64,000 bases of DNA from Falsiroseomonas sp051859025 (GTDB taxonomy: Bacteria > Pseudomonadota > Alphaproteobacteria > Acetobacterales > Acetobacteraceae). The stretch covers positions 124,001-188,000 of the forward strand of contig NZ_JBHYGL010000034.1 in NCBI RefSeq assembly GCF_051859025.1. Reading direction: 5' to 3'. The notes under the pieces are model-generated. The model was given only the letters and a program-made list of their open reading frames with translations, did not search any database and was not told the DNA's origin. Numbering within the stretch: position 1 is the stretch's first letter; every line of letters starts with the position of its first letter. This document shows positions 33,292 through 41,717 of this stretch, piece by piece. Made by a program: the position numbers and the translations under genes.

Positions 33292-34911
33292 TCACGCAAC
33301 CCCGAAATGCCCTGCGAACTGTTCCCGCAGCTTCGTCTTCAGGATCTTCCCTGTCGCCGTATGCGGAATCTCCGCCACCACCACGACATCGTCGGGCATC
33401 CACCACTTCGCGACATGCGGAGCGATGTGGTCCAGCACCGACTGCTTCTCGATCACCCGTCCCGGCTTCGGCACCAGGATCAGCAGCGGCCGCTCATCCC
33501 ATTTCGGATGCCGTGCCGCCACCACCGCGGCTTCCGCCACATCCGGGTGCCCCACCGCCAAATTCTCCAGCTCGATGGAGGAGATCCATTCGCCGCCGGA
33601 CTTGATGACGTCCTTGGTGCGGTCGGTGATGCGCATGTAGCCATTGGCGTCGATGGTCGCGACGTCGCCCGTCTCGAACCATCCATCCGCCGTCAGTGAA
33701 TCGCGCGCAGCCTTGAAGTAGCCCGCAGTCACCGTCGGCCCCTTCACCTGGAGGTTTCCGAAGGTCTCCCCATCCCACGGCTTCTCCGCGCCATCGTCGC
33801 CGACGATCCGCATATCCACCGTGAACGGAGGAAAGCCCTGCGTCTCCTGCAGGTCGAGCATCCCTTCCGCGTCGCGATCCGCAACCGCCGGCTTGATCCC
33901 GCAGATCGTCCCGATGGGCGATGTCTCCGTCATGCCCCAGGCATGCATCACCTTCACGCCGCGATCCGCGAAGGCTTTCGTGATCGCGCGCGGGCAGGCG
34001 CTGCCGCCGATGATGACGCGGCTGAGCGAACCGAGCCCCGCGCCCGTCGCTTCCAGATGCTGCAACAGGGAAAGCCACACGGTCGGCACCGCGGCGGTGA
34101 AGGTGACGCCTTCCTGCATGATGACCTCATGGATGGAGGCGCCGTCCAGCTTCGGTCCCGGCATCACCAGCCCCGCCCCCGTCAGCGCGGCGCTGAAAGG
34201 CAGGCACCAGCCATTGGCGTGGAACATCGGCACCACCGGCATGACCTTGTCCACCGACCGCAGCCCGAACATGTCCGCCGCCGTGCTCGCCATGGCGTGC
34301 AGGATGTTGGAGCGGTGGGAATACAGCACCCCCTTCGGCTCCCCGGTGGTGCCGGAGGTGTAGCAGAGCCCGGCGGCGTCATTCTCCTCGCCCGGTACCC
34401 AGTCGAAATCGCCATCGGCCTCGGCCAGCCAGGATTCATAATCCACCGCGCCGGGCAGCGTCGTCGCCGGCATATGCGCGGCATCCGTCAGGATCACGTA
34501 GCGCTTCACATGCGGAAGGCTCGGCGCCAGTTTTTCCGCCAGCGCGACGAAGCTGAGGTCCAGCATCATCAGCCGGCTTTCGGCATGGTTCAGGATCCAG
34601 GCGATCTGGTCCTGGAACAGCCGCGGGTTCAGCGTGTGATAGACGCCGCCGGCGCCGGTGATGCCGTACCAGGCCTCGATATGCCGCCAGGTGTTCCAGG
34701 CCAGCGTCGCCACCCGGTCGCCAGGCCGCACCCCTTCCCGCACCAGGCGCTGCGCCAGTCGCAACGACCGCACGCGCAAGGTGCGGTAATCCGTGCGGTG
34801 GAACGGCCCCTCCACGCTCCGGCTCACCACCGCCTGGCCGCCATGGTGCCGCGCCGCGTGGTCGATCAGCCGGTGGATCCTGAGCGGCCAGTCCTGCATC
34901 AGCCCGAGCAT
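33292..34911 (-). CDS. acyl-CoA synthetase (AMP-binding, medium/long-chain)
   Basis: 539 residues from ATG 34911, which has an AGGGGAGG element 6 nt upstream; ATG 34917 lies directly on that element and is less likely. ANL-superfamily motifs are YTSGTTGEPKGVLYSHRSN (P-loop), HAWGMTETSPIG, WFETGDVATID and the C-terminal lysine region TATGKILKTKLREQ. It activates a carboxylic acid to its CoA thioester with ATP. The sequence resembles fatty-acyl-CoA ligases of the DmdB/FadD-like group. It is monocistronic and divergent from the histidine kinase gene. Confidence 0.9.
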   Translation of the reverse strand: MLGLMQDWPLRIHRLIDHAARHHGGQAVVSRSVEGPFHRTDYRTLRVRSLRLAQRLVREGVRPGDRVATLAWNTWRHIEAWYGITGAGGVYHTLNPRLFQDQIAWILNHAESRLMMLDLSFVALAEKLAPSLPHVKRYVILTDAAHMPATTLPGAVDYESWLAEADGDFDWVPGEENDAAGLCYTSGTTGEPKGVLYSHRSNILHAMASTAADMFGLRSVDKVMPVVPMFHANGWCLPFSAALTGAGLVMPGPKLDGASIHEVIMQEGVTFTAAVPTVWLSLLQHLEATGAGLGSLSRVIIGGSACPRAITKAFADRGVKVMHAWGMTETSPIGTICGIKPAVADRDAEGMLDLQETQGFPPFTVDMRIVGDDGAEKPWDGETFGNLQVKGPTVTAGYFKAARDSLTADGWFETGDVATIDANGYMRITDRTKDVIKSGGEWISSIELENLAVGHPDVAEAAVVAARHPKWDERPLLILVPKPGRVIEKQSVLDHIAPHVAKWWMPDDVVVVAEIPHTATGKILKTKLREQFAGHFGVA

Positions 34912-35052
34912 CGGCATCCTCCCCTTCGCCTTGGTTGGCGCGAGTCTTGGACAAGGCCGCGCCCTGCGCAACCTGTCTCCCATCGGGTCGCCATGGCGCC
35001 GCCATGAGGATCGGCGTTACTGTCGAAGACGCGACGGAGACACTGAAGACAA

Positions 35053-36732
35053 ATGCCGGATGCCGGCGGCGCCCCCGCCCTTCCCACCACGGAACGCAAG
35101 AAGCGGCGCTGGCTCTCGCCCCTGCTGCGCAGGATCCTGCTGCTCAACGCCCTGCCGCCGGCGCTGCTGGCGGCCTCCCTCCTCTACCTCGACCAGTACC
35201 AGAACGGGCTGCTGGCGGCGGAGGTGGAGGCGCTGCGCACCCAGGCCCGCATCTACGCCGCCGCCATCGGGGAAGCCGCGACGCGCCCGCGGGACGACCG
35301 CACCATCCTGGTGCCGGAAGCCGCCCGCCCGCTGCTGCGCCGCCTGGTGGAACCATCCCCCAACACCCAGGCCCGGCTCTTCGACAATACCGGCCTGATG
35401 GTGGCCGACAGCCGCGTGCGGGAAGGCCCGGGCAGCGCCATCGTCACCGAACCCCTGCCCCCGCCGGAACCCCGCGGTGCCTTCGCCGGCACCGTCGCGG
35501 GCCTCTATGACCGGCTGCTGACCGTCCTCCCCCGCCAGGCGCGGGACGAGGTGGTGGTGGATGTGAACCCCGATGCGCCATCCTTCGACTGGCAGCCCGA
35601 ATTCGGCGGCGGCCAAGCGGGCAGCGACCGGCGAGAGGAGTTGCGCCTGGCGCTGGAAGGCGGCGTCCGCCCCTATATCCGCCGCACCGCCGATGGCCGC
35701 CTGCTGGTCTCCGTCGCGGAGCCCGCCCGCCGCGGCGCGGCATCGGTCGGCATCGTGCTGCTGACGCGGGAGGCGCGGGAAGTCGATGCCAGGCTGCTCG
35801 ACATCCGTGTCTCCGTCCTGGCGCTGTTCTCCACAGCGCTGGTGCTCACGGTCCTGCTCTCCACCTACCTCAACCGCACCCTCGCCACGCCGATCCTGCA
35901 GCTTGCCCGCGCGGCGGCCGCGATGCGCGAAGGCGAGGGCCGTGGCGGCAGCGTGCCGAAACCGCTGCTGGAACGCCCGGATGAAATCGGCGTGCTGGCG
36001 CGGGACCTGCAGACGGCCGCGCGCGCGCTCTGGGCGCGGATCGACGCCAATGAACGCTTCGCCGCCGATGTCGCCCACGAACTCCGCAACCCCCTGACCA
36101 GCGTGCGCAGCGCGATCGAGACGCTGCGCCGGATCGAGGACCCGGTGAAGCAGCGCCGGCTGCTGGCCATCATCTCCGACGATGCCGTGCGCATGGACCG
36201 GCTGATCAACGACATCGCCGACAGCTCCCGCGTCGATGCCGAACTGTCCCGCACCATCGCCCAGCCCGTGGATTGCGCGCCGATCCTGGCGGCACTCGGC
36301 GAACTCCACGCCGCCACGCGGGACGAGGAGGACCCCGCCGTCGAGATCGAGGCCCCGTCGGAGGGCCTGATCGTCCGCGGCGTCGAAGGCCGCATCGTCC
36401 AGGTCTTCCGCAACCTCATCGGCAACGCGATCTCCTTCAGCCCGGAGGGCGGGCATGTCGTCGTCCGCGCCCGCCCCACCGGCCACATGGTGGAATTCAT
36501 CGTGGAGGATGAAGGCCCCGGCATCCCCGACGCGAAGCTGGAGAGCATCTTCGACCGCTTCTATTCGGAACGGCCGAGCGGCGAGCGCTTCGGCCAGCAT
36601 TCCGGCCTCGGCCTGTCGATCAGCCGCCAGATCGTGGAAGGGCTGCGCGGCCGCATCAGCGCGGAGAACAAGCGAGACGCCGCCGGCACGATCACCGGCG
36701 CACGCTTCATCGTGACGCTGCCCGCAGCCTGA
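35053..36732 (+). CDS. ChvG-like stimulus-sensing histidine kinase, without adjacent regulator
   Basis: 559 residues: a first membrane segment near 26-45 (ILLLNALPPALLAASLLYL), a large periplasmic part with ARLFDNTGLMVADSRV typical of ChvG/ExoS-type stimulus-sensing kinases, a second segment (VSVLALFSTALVLTVLLSTYL), HAMP, and H342 in ADVAHELRNPLTSV. The ATPase domain has NLIGNAISFSPEGG, DEGPGIPD and GLGLSISRQIV. In rhizobia and Caulobacter ChvG senses acid or envelope stress and acts through ChvI, which controls exopolysaccharide genes. No response regulator lies beside it here, so the partner must be elsewhere or it serves another regulator. Confidence 0.88.
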   Translation: MPDAGGAPALPTTERKKRRWLSPLLRRILLLNALPPALLAASLLYLDQYQNGLLAAEVEALRTQARIYAAAIGEAATRPRDDRTILVPEAARPLLRRLVEPSPNTQARLFDNTGLMVADSRVREGPGSAIVTEPLPPPEPRGAFAGTVAGLYDRLLTVLPRQARDEVVVDVNPDAPSFDWQPEFGGGQAGSDRREELRLALEGGVRPYIRRTADGRLLVSVAEPARRGAASVGIVLLTREAREVDARLLDIRVSVLALFSTALVLTVLLSTYLNRTLATPILQLARAAAAMREGEGRGGSVPKPLLERPDEIGVLARDLQTAARALWARIDANERFAADVAHELRNPLTSVRSAIETLRRIEDPVKQRRLLAIISDDAVRMDRLINDIADSSRVDAELSRTIAQPVDCAPILAALGELHAATRDEEDPAVEIEAPSEGLIVRGVEGRIVQVFRNLIGNAISFSPEGGHVVVRARPTGHMVEFIVEDEGPGIPDAKLESIFDRFYSERPSGERFGQHSGLGLSISRQIVEGLRGRISAENKRDAAGTITGARFIVTLPAA

Positions 36733-36823
36733 AGCAGGACCGCGCGAAACAGCTGAAACAGAACGCCCATCGCGGCCGCGAACAGGGGGGCCTAGCCTGC
36801 GCTACCCCGGAAGGCCTGCCGCC

Positions 36824-37441
36824 ATGCAATGGAACGCGCTGCAGAACGCCGCCAAGGCCAAGGGGCAACTGGTCTTCGCCATGAACCAGTCGCAGACGCC
36901 GGCCATGACGGAGCCGGGGCCCTGGGGCACCTCCACCGACGGCTACTGCATCGGCCTGGCCGCCACCTGGATCTCCCTGCAATACCAGGGGAAGAACTTC
37001 CCCTTCGACGGCACGAAGGCCTGCGACAACCCGCCCTGGAAATCCACCATGGCGCAGACCCTGTCGGATACGAGCAACGGCGCGAAGTGGCTGGACTACT
37101 GGATCGCGGCCGGCGGGCCCTTCCAGCTGACGCTATCGGACGGGCTGCGGGCGACGCGGGCGACGATGCTGACCGGCGCCTTCATCCATTCCATCGCGGC
37201 CAAGGCCTATGGCTGCTACGGCATCACCGTGACGGGCACGGGCGGCACCCATGCCATCGCGGTCCGGCACGCGAAGGACAACCGCTTCCACTTCTTCGAT
37301 GCCAATAACGGGCATTTCGTGGTGCGGGACCACACGCTGATCGCGGCCTTCCTGGACACGTACTGGCAGGACAGCGGCTACGCCACCGGTTTTCTCGAAT
37401 CGACCGCGGCCATCGTCGGCATCCGGCCGCCCATCAGCTGA
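36824..37441 (+). CDS. YopT-type (C58-like) cysteine protease candidate
   Basis: 205 residues. The pattern fits the papain-like YopT/AvrPphB family: Cys42 in GYCIGLAATWI, His143 in GGTHAIAVRH and Asp159 in FFDANNGHF. The His-Asp spacing of 16 residues is what is known for YopT, and the Cys-His spacing of 101 is close to that family. YopT and AvrPphB are type III effectors that cleave host proteins (Rho GTPases, PBS1), but C58-like domains also occur in other secreted bacterial proteins. There is no classical signal peptide, in keeping with an effector or a cytosolic protease. No secretion genes are visible nearby. Confidence 0.65.
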   Translation: MQWNALQNAAKAKGQLVFAMNQSQTPAMTEPGPWGTSTDGYCIGLAATWISLQYQGKNFPFDGTKACDNPPWKSTMAQTLSDTSNGAKWLDYWIAAGGPFQLTLSDGLRATRATMLTGAFIHSIAAKAYGCYGITVTGTGGTHAIAVRHAKDNRFHFFDANNGHFVVRDHTLIAAFLDTYWQDSGYATGFLESTAAIVGIRPPIS

Positions 37442-37473
37442 TCATGAAAAAGGCCGGTCATGAAAAGGGCCGG
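37442..37473 (+). repeat. 16-bp tandem duplication, one mismatch
   Basis: Copies at 37442-37457 and 37458-37473 read TCATGAAA(A)AGGCCGG with one A/G difference. They follow the YopT-like stop directly and overlap the start of the gcrA terminator hairpin. Confidence 0.75.
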
Positions 37474-37493
37474 GGCCCTGCGGCACCCGGCCC
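37463..37493 (-). terminator. intrinsic terminator of gcrA
   Basis: On the minus strand GGGCCGGG pairs with CCCGGCCC over 8 bp (loop 11 nt), directly followed by TTTT. The hairpin lies 23 bp after the gcrA stop. Confidence 0.7.
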
Positions 37494-37515
37494 TGTTCAC
37501 GCCAGAAGGCGAATG

Positions 37516-38010
37516 TCAGGCGGCATCCTCGCGGCGGTCACGCGCCTTCACATAGGCCACGGCCGCGTGCTGGGTGCAGTAGGGTTTGCCGGACGTCGCC
37601 TCCGCCGTGCAGAAGCGGAAATCGGCGGTCCCGGGTTCCCCGATCGGCCAGCAGCAGGACCGGGCGGAGCCCAGGCGCGGGAAGGCGCGCACCACCGCCG
37701 TCGGCGCGGCGGGGGCCGTCATGGTCGCGGCCGGCGTCGGCGCGGCGGCGGCGATGGGGGCGGGGCTCGGCGACAGGGTGCTGCGCGGCGCCGGGCTCGC
37801 GGGCCGTGCGGCGCGCACGGGCGCCACGGCGGGCTTCTCGGCCACCGCCTCGCGGCGGATCGGGCTTGGCCGCGCAGGCAGGTTCAGCCGGTGCGCCTTG
37901 CCGACCACGGCGTTCTTGGAAACACCCATCCGGCGCCCGATCTCGGCCGTCGAATGGCCTTCCGCCCAGAGCGCCCTAAGCCGCTCAATCGCTTCCGCAG
38001 ACCAATCCAT
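37516..38010 (-). CDS. gcrA: GcrA cell-cycle regulator
   Basis: 164 residues from ATG 38010, with a GGGAG Shine-Dalgarno. The N-terminal helix-turn-helix domain (WSAEAIERLRALWAEG; GVSKNAVVGKAHRL) is characteristic of GcrA, as is the C-terminal segment with SCCWPIGEPG and YCTQHAAVAY, which binds sigma-70. An Ala/Pro linker of about 60 residues joins them. GcrA partners with sigma-70 at promoters carrying CcrM-methylated GANTC sites and sets S-phase gene expression in alphaproteobacteria. Three GANTC sites lie upstream of its own start. Confidence 0.95.
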   Translation of the reverse strand: MDWSAEAIERLRALWAEGHSTAEIGRRMGVSKNAVVGKAHRLNLPARPSPIRREAVAEKPAVAPVRAARPASPAPRSTLSPSPAPIAAAAPTPAATMTAPAAPTAVVRAFPRLGSARSCCWPIGEPGTADFRFCTAEATSGKPYCTQHAAVAYVKARDRREDAA

Positions 38011-38096
38011 CGAAGTCTCCCGCTGCGCCCCAGACACAACATAGAGTAGTCCAGCGGAGGGGGCGACCACAAGTTGTGGAGTGGTCAACGGCGCAT

Positions 38097-38154
38097 GAAT
38101 CCTGTGGACAGAGCGGGACGAATCTCCCGCCCTGCCTTCAGGCCGGGCAGAATC
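38097..38154. promoter_or_regulatory. three GANTC sites and a DnaA-box-like 9-mer upstream of gcrA
   Basis: GAATC occurs at 38097-38101, 38120-38124 and 38150-38154, i.e. 87-144 nt before the gcrA ATG. TGTGGACAG at 38103-38111 is, on the other strand, 7/9 identical to the DnaA box TTATCCACA. In Caulobacter, GcrA acts at methylated GANTC sites and DnaA influences gcrA. The sites are visible; regulation here is inferred. Confidence 0.55.
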
Positions 38155-39135
38155 TCAGAACAGAAGACCCTTCCTTAGCAACCCATGAACGCCCTTCTCC
38201 CCGTTCACGGTTTGCGTCACCCGGAAATCCACCGCCAGCGAACACAGCTGGTAGGCATCGGCCGCGGAGACGTTCATCCGCGCCACGATGAAGGCGATCA
38301 TCTCCCTGAGCGCCTGCTTCATGGCGAGGTCGAGATCCTCGTTCATGCCCATGGAGACGTAGTGGGTCTTCGTCTCCGCCTTGGGGAACTTCAGGATCGG
38401 GTCCTTGGCGCCCCCGCCCTTTTCCAGCGTCAGGCGGAAATGGCCGGTCAGGCACATCTCCAGCGCGTTGATGCAGACCTCGCCATCGCCCTGCACGCCA
38501 TGGCCGTCACCGGCCGAGAAATTGGCGCCGGCGACATGCACGGGCAGCCACAGCGTGGTGCCCGCCGTCAGTTCCTTGTTGTCGAGGTTGCCGCCATGGG
38601 CGCGCGGCTCCTTCGTGCTGATCGCCCCCCATTCCCGGGGCGGCGCCACGCCCATCACGCCGAAGAAGGGGCTGAGGGGCAGCGTCACGCCGGGGCCGAC
38701 CGGCACCTTCCCCGTCATCGTCTCCTTGTCCACCGGGATGTGCAGCATGCGGTGGTAGGGGAAATCCTCCGGCAGCGTGCCGCCCAGCGGGCGGAAGCCG
38801 CAGAAGCCCCAGTCGCAGCCCAAATCGATGCGCTCGATGTCGATGCGCAGCGCATCACCGGGCTCGGCGCCCGCCACCGCCACCGGGCCGGTCAGGATAT
38901 GCGGGCCGAGGCGCGGCGGCTTGCTGGCATGGATCGCGGTCAGCGCCGCCGGCGGCACGAGGCCCGAAGAAGCTGGGGGCATCACCTCCGGCGCGCCGGA
39001 CACGCATTCGAGGACGACGAGGTCGCCCGACTGCACCGTCGCCACCGGGGCGAAGCTGGCATCGAAGGCGCCCCAGCGGATGGTTTCCGGCTTGGCGGGA
39101 ATGCAATGCGTAGCAGGTGGGGGGATTTCGGGCAT
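38155..39135 (-). CDS. acetamidase/formamidase family protein
   Basis: 326 residues starting MPEIPPPATH. It belongs to the FmdA/AmdA amidase family: GDLVVLECVSGAP at the N-terminus, DIERIDLGCDWGFCGF, GGNLDNKELTAGTTLWLPVHVAGANFSAGDGHGVQGDGE split over a metal-binding region, and LAVDFRVTQTVNGEKGVH at the C-terminus. Such enzymes hydrolyse formamide, acetamide or related small amides to ammonia. No amide transporter genes adjoin it. A longer start at 39174 lacks support. Confidence 0.9.
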   Translation of the reverse strand: MPEIPPPATHCIPAKPETIRWGAFDASFAPVATVQSGDLVVLECVSGAPEVMPPASSGLVPPAALTAIHASKPPRLGPHILTGPVAVAGAEPGDALRIDIERIDLGCDWGFCGFRPLGGTLPEDFPYHRMLHIPVDKETMTGKVPVGPGVTLPLSPFFGVMGVAPPREWGAISTKEPRAHGGNLDNKELTAGTTLWLPVHVAGANFSAGDGHGVQGDGEVCINALEMCLTGHFRLTLEKGGGAKDPILKFPKAETKTHYVSMGMNEDLDLAMKQALREMIAFIVARMNVSAADAYQLCSLAVDFRVTQTVNGEKGVHGLLRKGLLF

Positions 39136-39259
39136 GGACGGACCTCTGGCGGTGTCTGCCCTCGCCATTCCCACCGGCGGCAGCGCGGGTCAATCCGGGA
39201 CGGGCGGGGGTTTCACGCGGGCTGGCGCGGCGCTGCCCAAGCAGCAGGCAAAGCGCGGC

Positions 39260-39943
39260 TCAATGCGCCCCGAAGGTGAAGCGGATGCGCCGCTGGTCGC
39301 CCGGGCAGACGCGGCCGAGGCGACGGTATTCCTCGGGCGTGTCGATCTGGGCGTGTTGTGCGTTGCGGGCGTTGCGCAGCCGCTCCAGCACCGGCTCCAC
39401 CGCCGCGGCCAGTTGGTCCTGCAGCAGCAGGGCGGCGGCGCCGACATCGGGCGCCTGGGCTTCCGCCCGCGCAGCCCAGGCCCGCGCCGCGGCGCGCAGC
39501 CCGTCCGCGGCCTCCCGCAGCGTGCGGCGGTTCACCTCGGCATGGCGGCGCTCATGGGCCAGCACCTCCCCGGCCAGGCAGCCGCCGCGGGGAATCTCCC
39601 GCGCCAGGCGGATGATGTGCTCGGCATGCAGCAGCGTCAGCCGGATCTCCGACGGCACGGCGCAGACCGCGCCCGCGGCGGCGGTACCGCTGCGCACCGT
39701 GATCTCGCTCCGCCATTCCACGCGGGACAATGTCAGGCCGAGGTGATGCAGCGGGGGCCCTATCTCCGCCTCCTCCCCCTCCGCGATTTGGCGCAGTTGC
39801 CAGGCCGGCAGGGGCGGCAGCACCCGCGGCTCGGGGTCGGAGAGGCTGACATTCAGCGCCGGCGTACCACGGGGCGGGCAGGCGGGCTGGGCCAGGGCCG
39901 CGCCGGCCGAGAGCAGCAGCACCGCCGCGACAAGGGCCAGCAC
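39260..39943 (-). CDS. secreted protein with HExxH motif (putative zinc peptidase)
   Basis: About 227 residues from GTG 39943, five bases after the corA stop; ATG 40000 is an alternative inside corA. The signal sequence is VLALVAAVLLLSAGAALAQPAC. The central stretch GEVLAHERRHAEVNRRTL contains HERRH, the zinc-binding HExxH motif, in a setting like DUF922-type secreted proteases. A helical C-terminal half follows. It is downstream of corA on the same strand and probably shares its transcript. Peptidase activity is unproven, and a third zinc ligand is not obvious. Confidence 0.7.
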   Translation of the reverse strand: MLALVAAVLLLSAGAALAQPACPPRGTPALNVSLSDPEPRVLPPLPAWQLRQIAEGEEAEIGPPLHHLGLTLSRVEWRSEITVRSGTAAAGAVCAVPSEIRLTLLHAEHIIRLAREIPRGGCLAGEVLAHERRHAEVNRRTLREAADGLRAAARAWAARAEAQAPDVGAAALLLQDQLAAAVEPVLERLRNARNAQHAQIDTPEEYRRLGRVCPGDQRRIRFTFGAH

Positions 39944-39948
39944 CAGGT

Positions 39949-40932
39949 TCAGAGCCAGCCCTTCCGCTTGAAATAGAGGATCGGCAGCGCCGCCGAGCAC
40001 ACCATCAGCAGCAGCGCCGCCGGGTAGCCGAAGGTCGAGTCCAGCTCAGGCATATGCCGGAAGTTCATGCCGTAGATGCTGGCGATCAGCGTCGGCGGCA
40101 TCAGCGCGACGGAGGCGACCGTGAAGGTCTTGATGATCGCGTTCTGCTCGACATTCAGGATGCCGAGTACGGCGTCGAGCAGGAAGTTCGCCTTGCCGTT
40201 CAGGAAGGCCGCGTGGTCCACCAGGCTGCGCACGTCCCGCACCAGGGTCTTGAGCAGGCTCTGGTTCTCCTTCCGCACCGCGGTCGCCTTCTCCGCCCCC
40301 ACGAAGGACAGGATGCGCGTCAGGCCCAGCAGCGTCTCATTCGCCCGCGTGGTCACTTCACCGACCTGCCCCAGGGTGATCAGCGCCTCCCGCAAATCAT
40401 GGTCGCGCGTCGTCGCCTTCACCTTGCTGCGCGCGGAGCGGAAGGAGGCGGCGGAGGCGCGGTCCATGTCGCTGCCGACACGCTCCAGGATATCCGCCAG
40501 GCGATCCACGATCTGCTCGAACAGGTGCAGCATCACCGCATCCGGCGTCGCCAGCAGGCCGGGGCTGCGCTGGCAGCGCAGGGCGAAGCTGCTGAAGGCC
40601 TTCGGCGTCGCGTAGCGCACGGTGACGAGCGCGCTGTTCGACAGCACGAAGGTGATCGGCGTCGACCCGTATTCGCCGCCCTCCACGCCATAGAGGAAAT
40701 TGGCGGTGAGGAAGAGGGCATCGTCTTCCCGGTAGAGGCGCGAGGAGCTTTCGATCTCCTGCATCTCCTCCCGCGTCGGGATTTCCAGCTTGAGCGCGTC
40801 CTTGACCGCGCGGCCTTCTTCCGGCGTGGGGTTCAGCAGGTCGATCCAGACGGCACCCGCCAGATCCCCCACGGGCAGGATGCCGTCCCGCATCGCGAGG
40901 CGGCCTTCCGCGACGGTATAGGTCGTCATCAT
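39949..40932 (-). CDS. corA: CorA-family magnesium/cobalt transporter
   Basis: 327 residues. The N-terminal cytoplasmic funnel is followed by a long helix and two C-terminal membrane segments. The selectivity motif is intact: ASIYGMNFRHMPE just after the first segment, with the basic tail KRKGWL. It imports Mg2+ (possibly Co2+/Ni2+) driven by the membrane potential. The tandem Met start allows 40932 or 40929. Confidence 0.94.
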   Translation of the reverse strand: MMTTYTVAEGRLAMRDGILPVGDLAGAVWIDLLNPTPEEGRAVKDALKLEIPTREEMQEIESSSRLYREDDALFLTANFLYGVEGGEYGSTPITFVLSNSALVTVRYATPKAFSSFALRCQRSPGLLATPDAVMLHLFEQIVDRLADILERVGSDMDRASAASFRSARSKVKATTRDHDLREALITLGQVGEVTTRANETLLGLTRILSFVGAEKATAVRKENQSLLKTLVRDVRSLVDHAAFLNGKANFLLDAVLGILNVEQNAIIKTFTVASVALMPPTLIASIYGMNFRHMPELDSTFGYPAALLLMVCSAALPILYFKRKGWL

Positions 40933-41036
40933 GTCGCGTACTCCCGCCCCGGGCCTACCCGTCTCGAGCCGTCGGCATCTAGCGCGCCCTGGCGGCCGAT
41001 GTCACCCGCCGGGATGCTGCATTGCGACAGAGGCCG

Positions 41037-41717
41037 TCAGGGCGTGGCAGGAAGGCCGCAAAGCGCCGCAACGGCCGGAAAATCCGCTGCCTCCCGATGG
41101 CGGCCGGACGGCACCGCGCCGTCAGCCGGCCGGACCAGCTGGCAGGTGCCGAGCCCGCTGGCCGCGGCGGCATCCAACTCCTCCGCCACATCGGACAGGA
41201 ACAGGATCGAGGCCGGCGGCGTGGCGAGCGCGGCGGCGATGGCGGCGTAGGAGGCCGCTTCGCGCTTGTGGCCGACCCTGGTGTCGAAGAAACCGGAGAA
41301 GATCGGCAGAAGGTCGCCGGCCTCGCTATGGCCGAAAAGAAGCCGCTGGGCGGCGACGGAGCCCGAGGAATAGACGGCCAGCCGCAGCCCCGCCGCGTGC
41401 CAGGCGCGGAGGCAGGGCGCGACATCGGGCCAGAGATGCCCGCGCAGCCGCCCATCCCGGAAGCCCGCTTCCCAGATCATGCCCTGCAGCGTCTTGAGCG
41501 GCGTCGCCTTGACGTCATCCGCCATCCAGCCGCGGAGCGTCGCGGCCGGGTCGGCGCCCGGCACCTCCGCCAGGATCGCCGCGACCTCCGCATCCCCGCG
41601 CCGGGATTCGAGAAACCCGTCCAGCGCCTGCTCCGCGAAGGGGAACAGCGTCTCCTTCACGAAGGCGATGGCGCTGGTCGTGCCCTCGATATCCGTCAGG
41701 ACGGTGGTGATGGTCAC
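41037..41717 (-). CDS. mtnC: enolase-phosphatase E1
   Basis: 226 residues, GTG start overlapping the mtnD stop (GTGA). It is a HAD-fold bifunctional enzyme of methionine salvage with LTDIEGTTSAIAFVKETLFPFA (nucleophile Asp), VYSSGSVAAQRLLFGHS and FLSDVAEELDAA. It enolises and dephosphorylates 2,3-diketo-5-methylthiopentyl-1-P to the acireductone used by MtnD. It is the last gene of the TRAP-mtnB-mtnD-mtnC operon. Confidence 0.95.
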   Translation of the reverse strand: MTITTVLTDIEGTTSAIAFVKETLFPFAEQALDGFLESRRGDAEVAAILAEVPGADPAATLRGWMADDVKATPLKTLQGMIWEAGFRDGRLRGHLWPDVAPCLRAWHAAGLRLAVYSSGSVAAQRLLFGHSEAGDLLPIFSGFFDTRVGHKREAASYAAIAAALATPPASILFLSDVAEELDAAAASGLGTCQLVRPADGAVPSGRHREAADFPAVAALCGLPATP

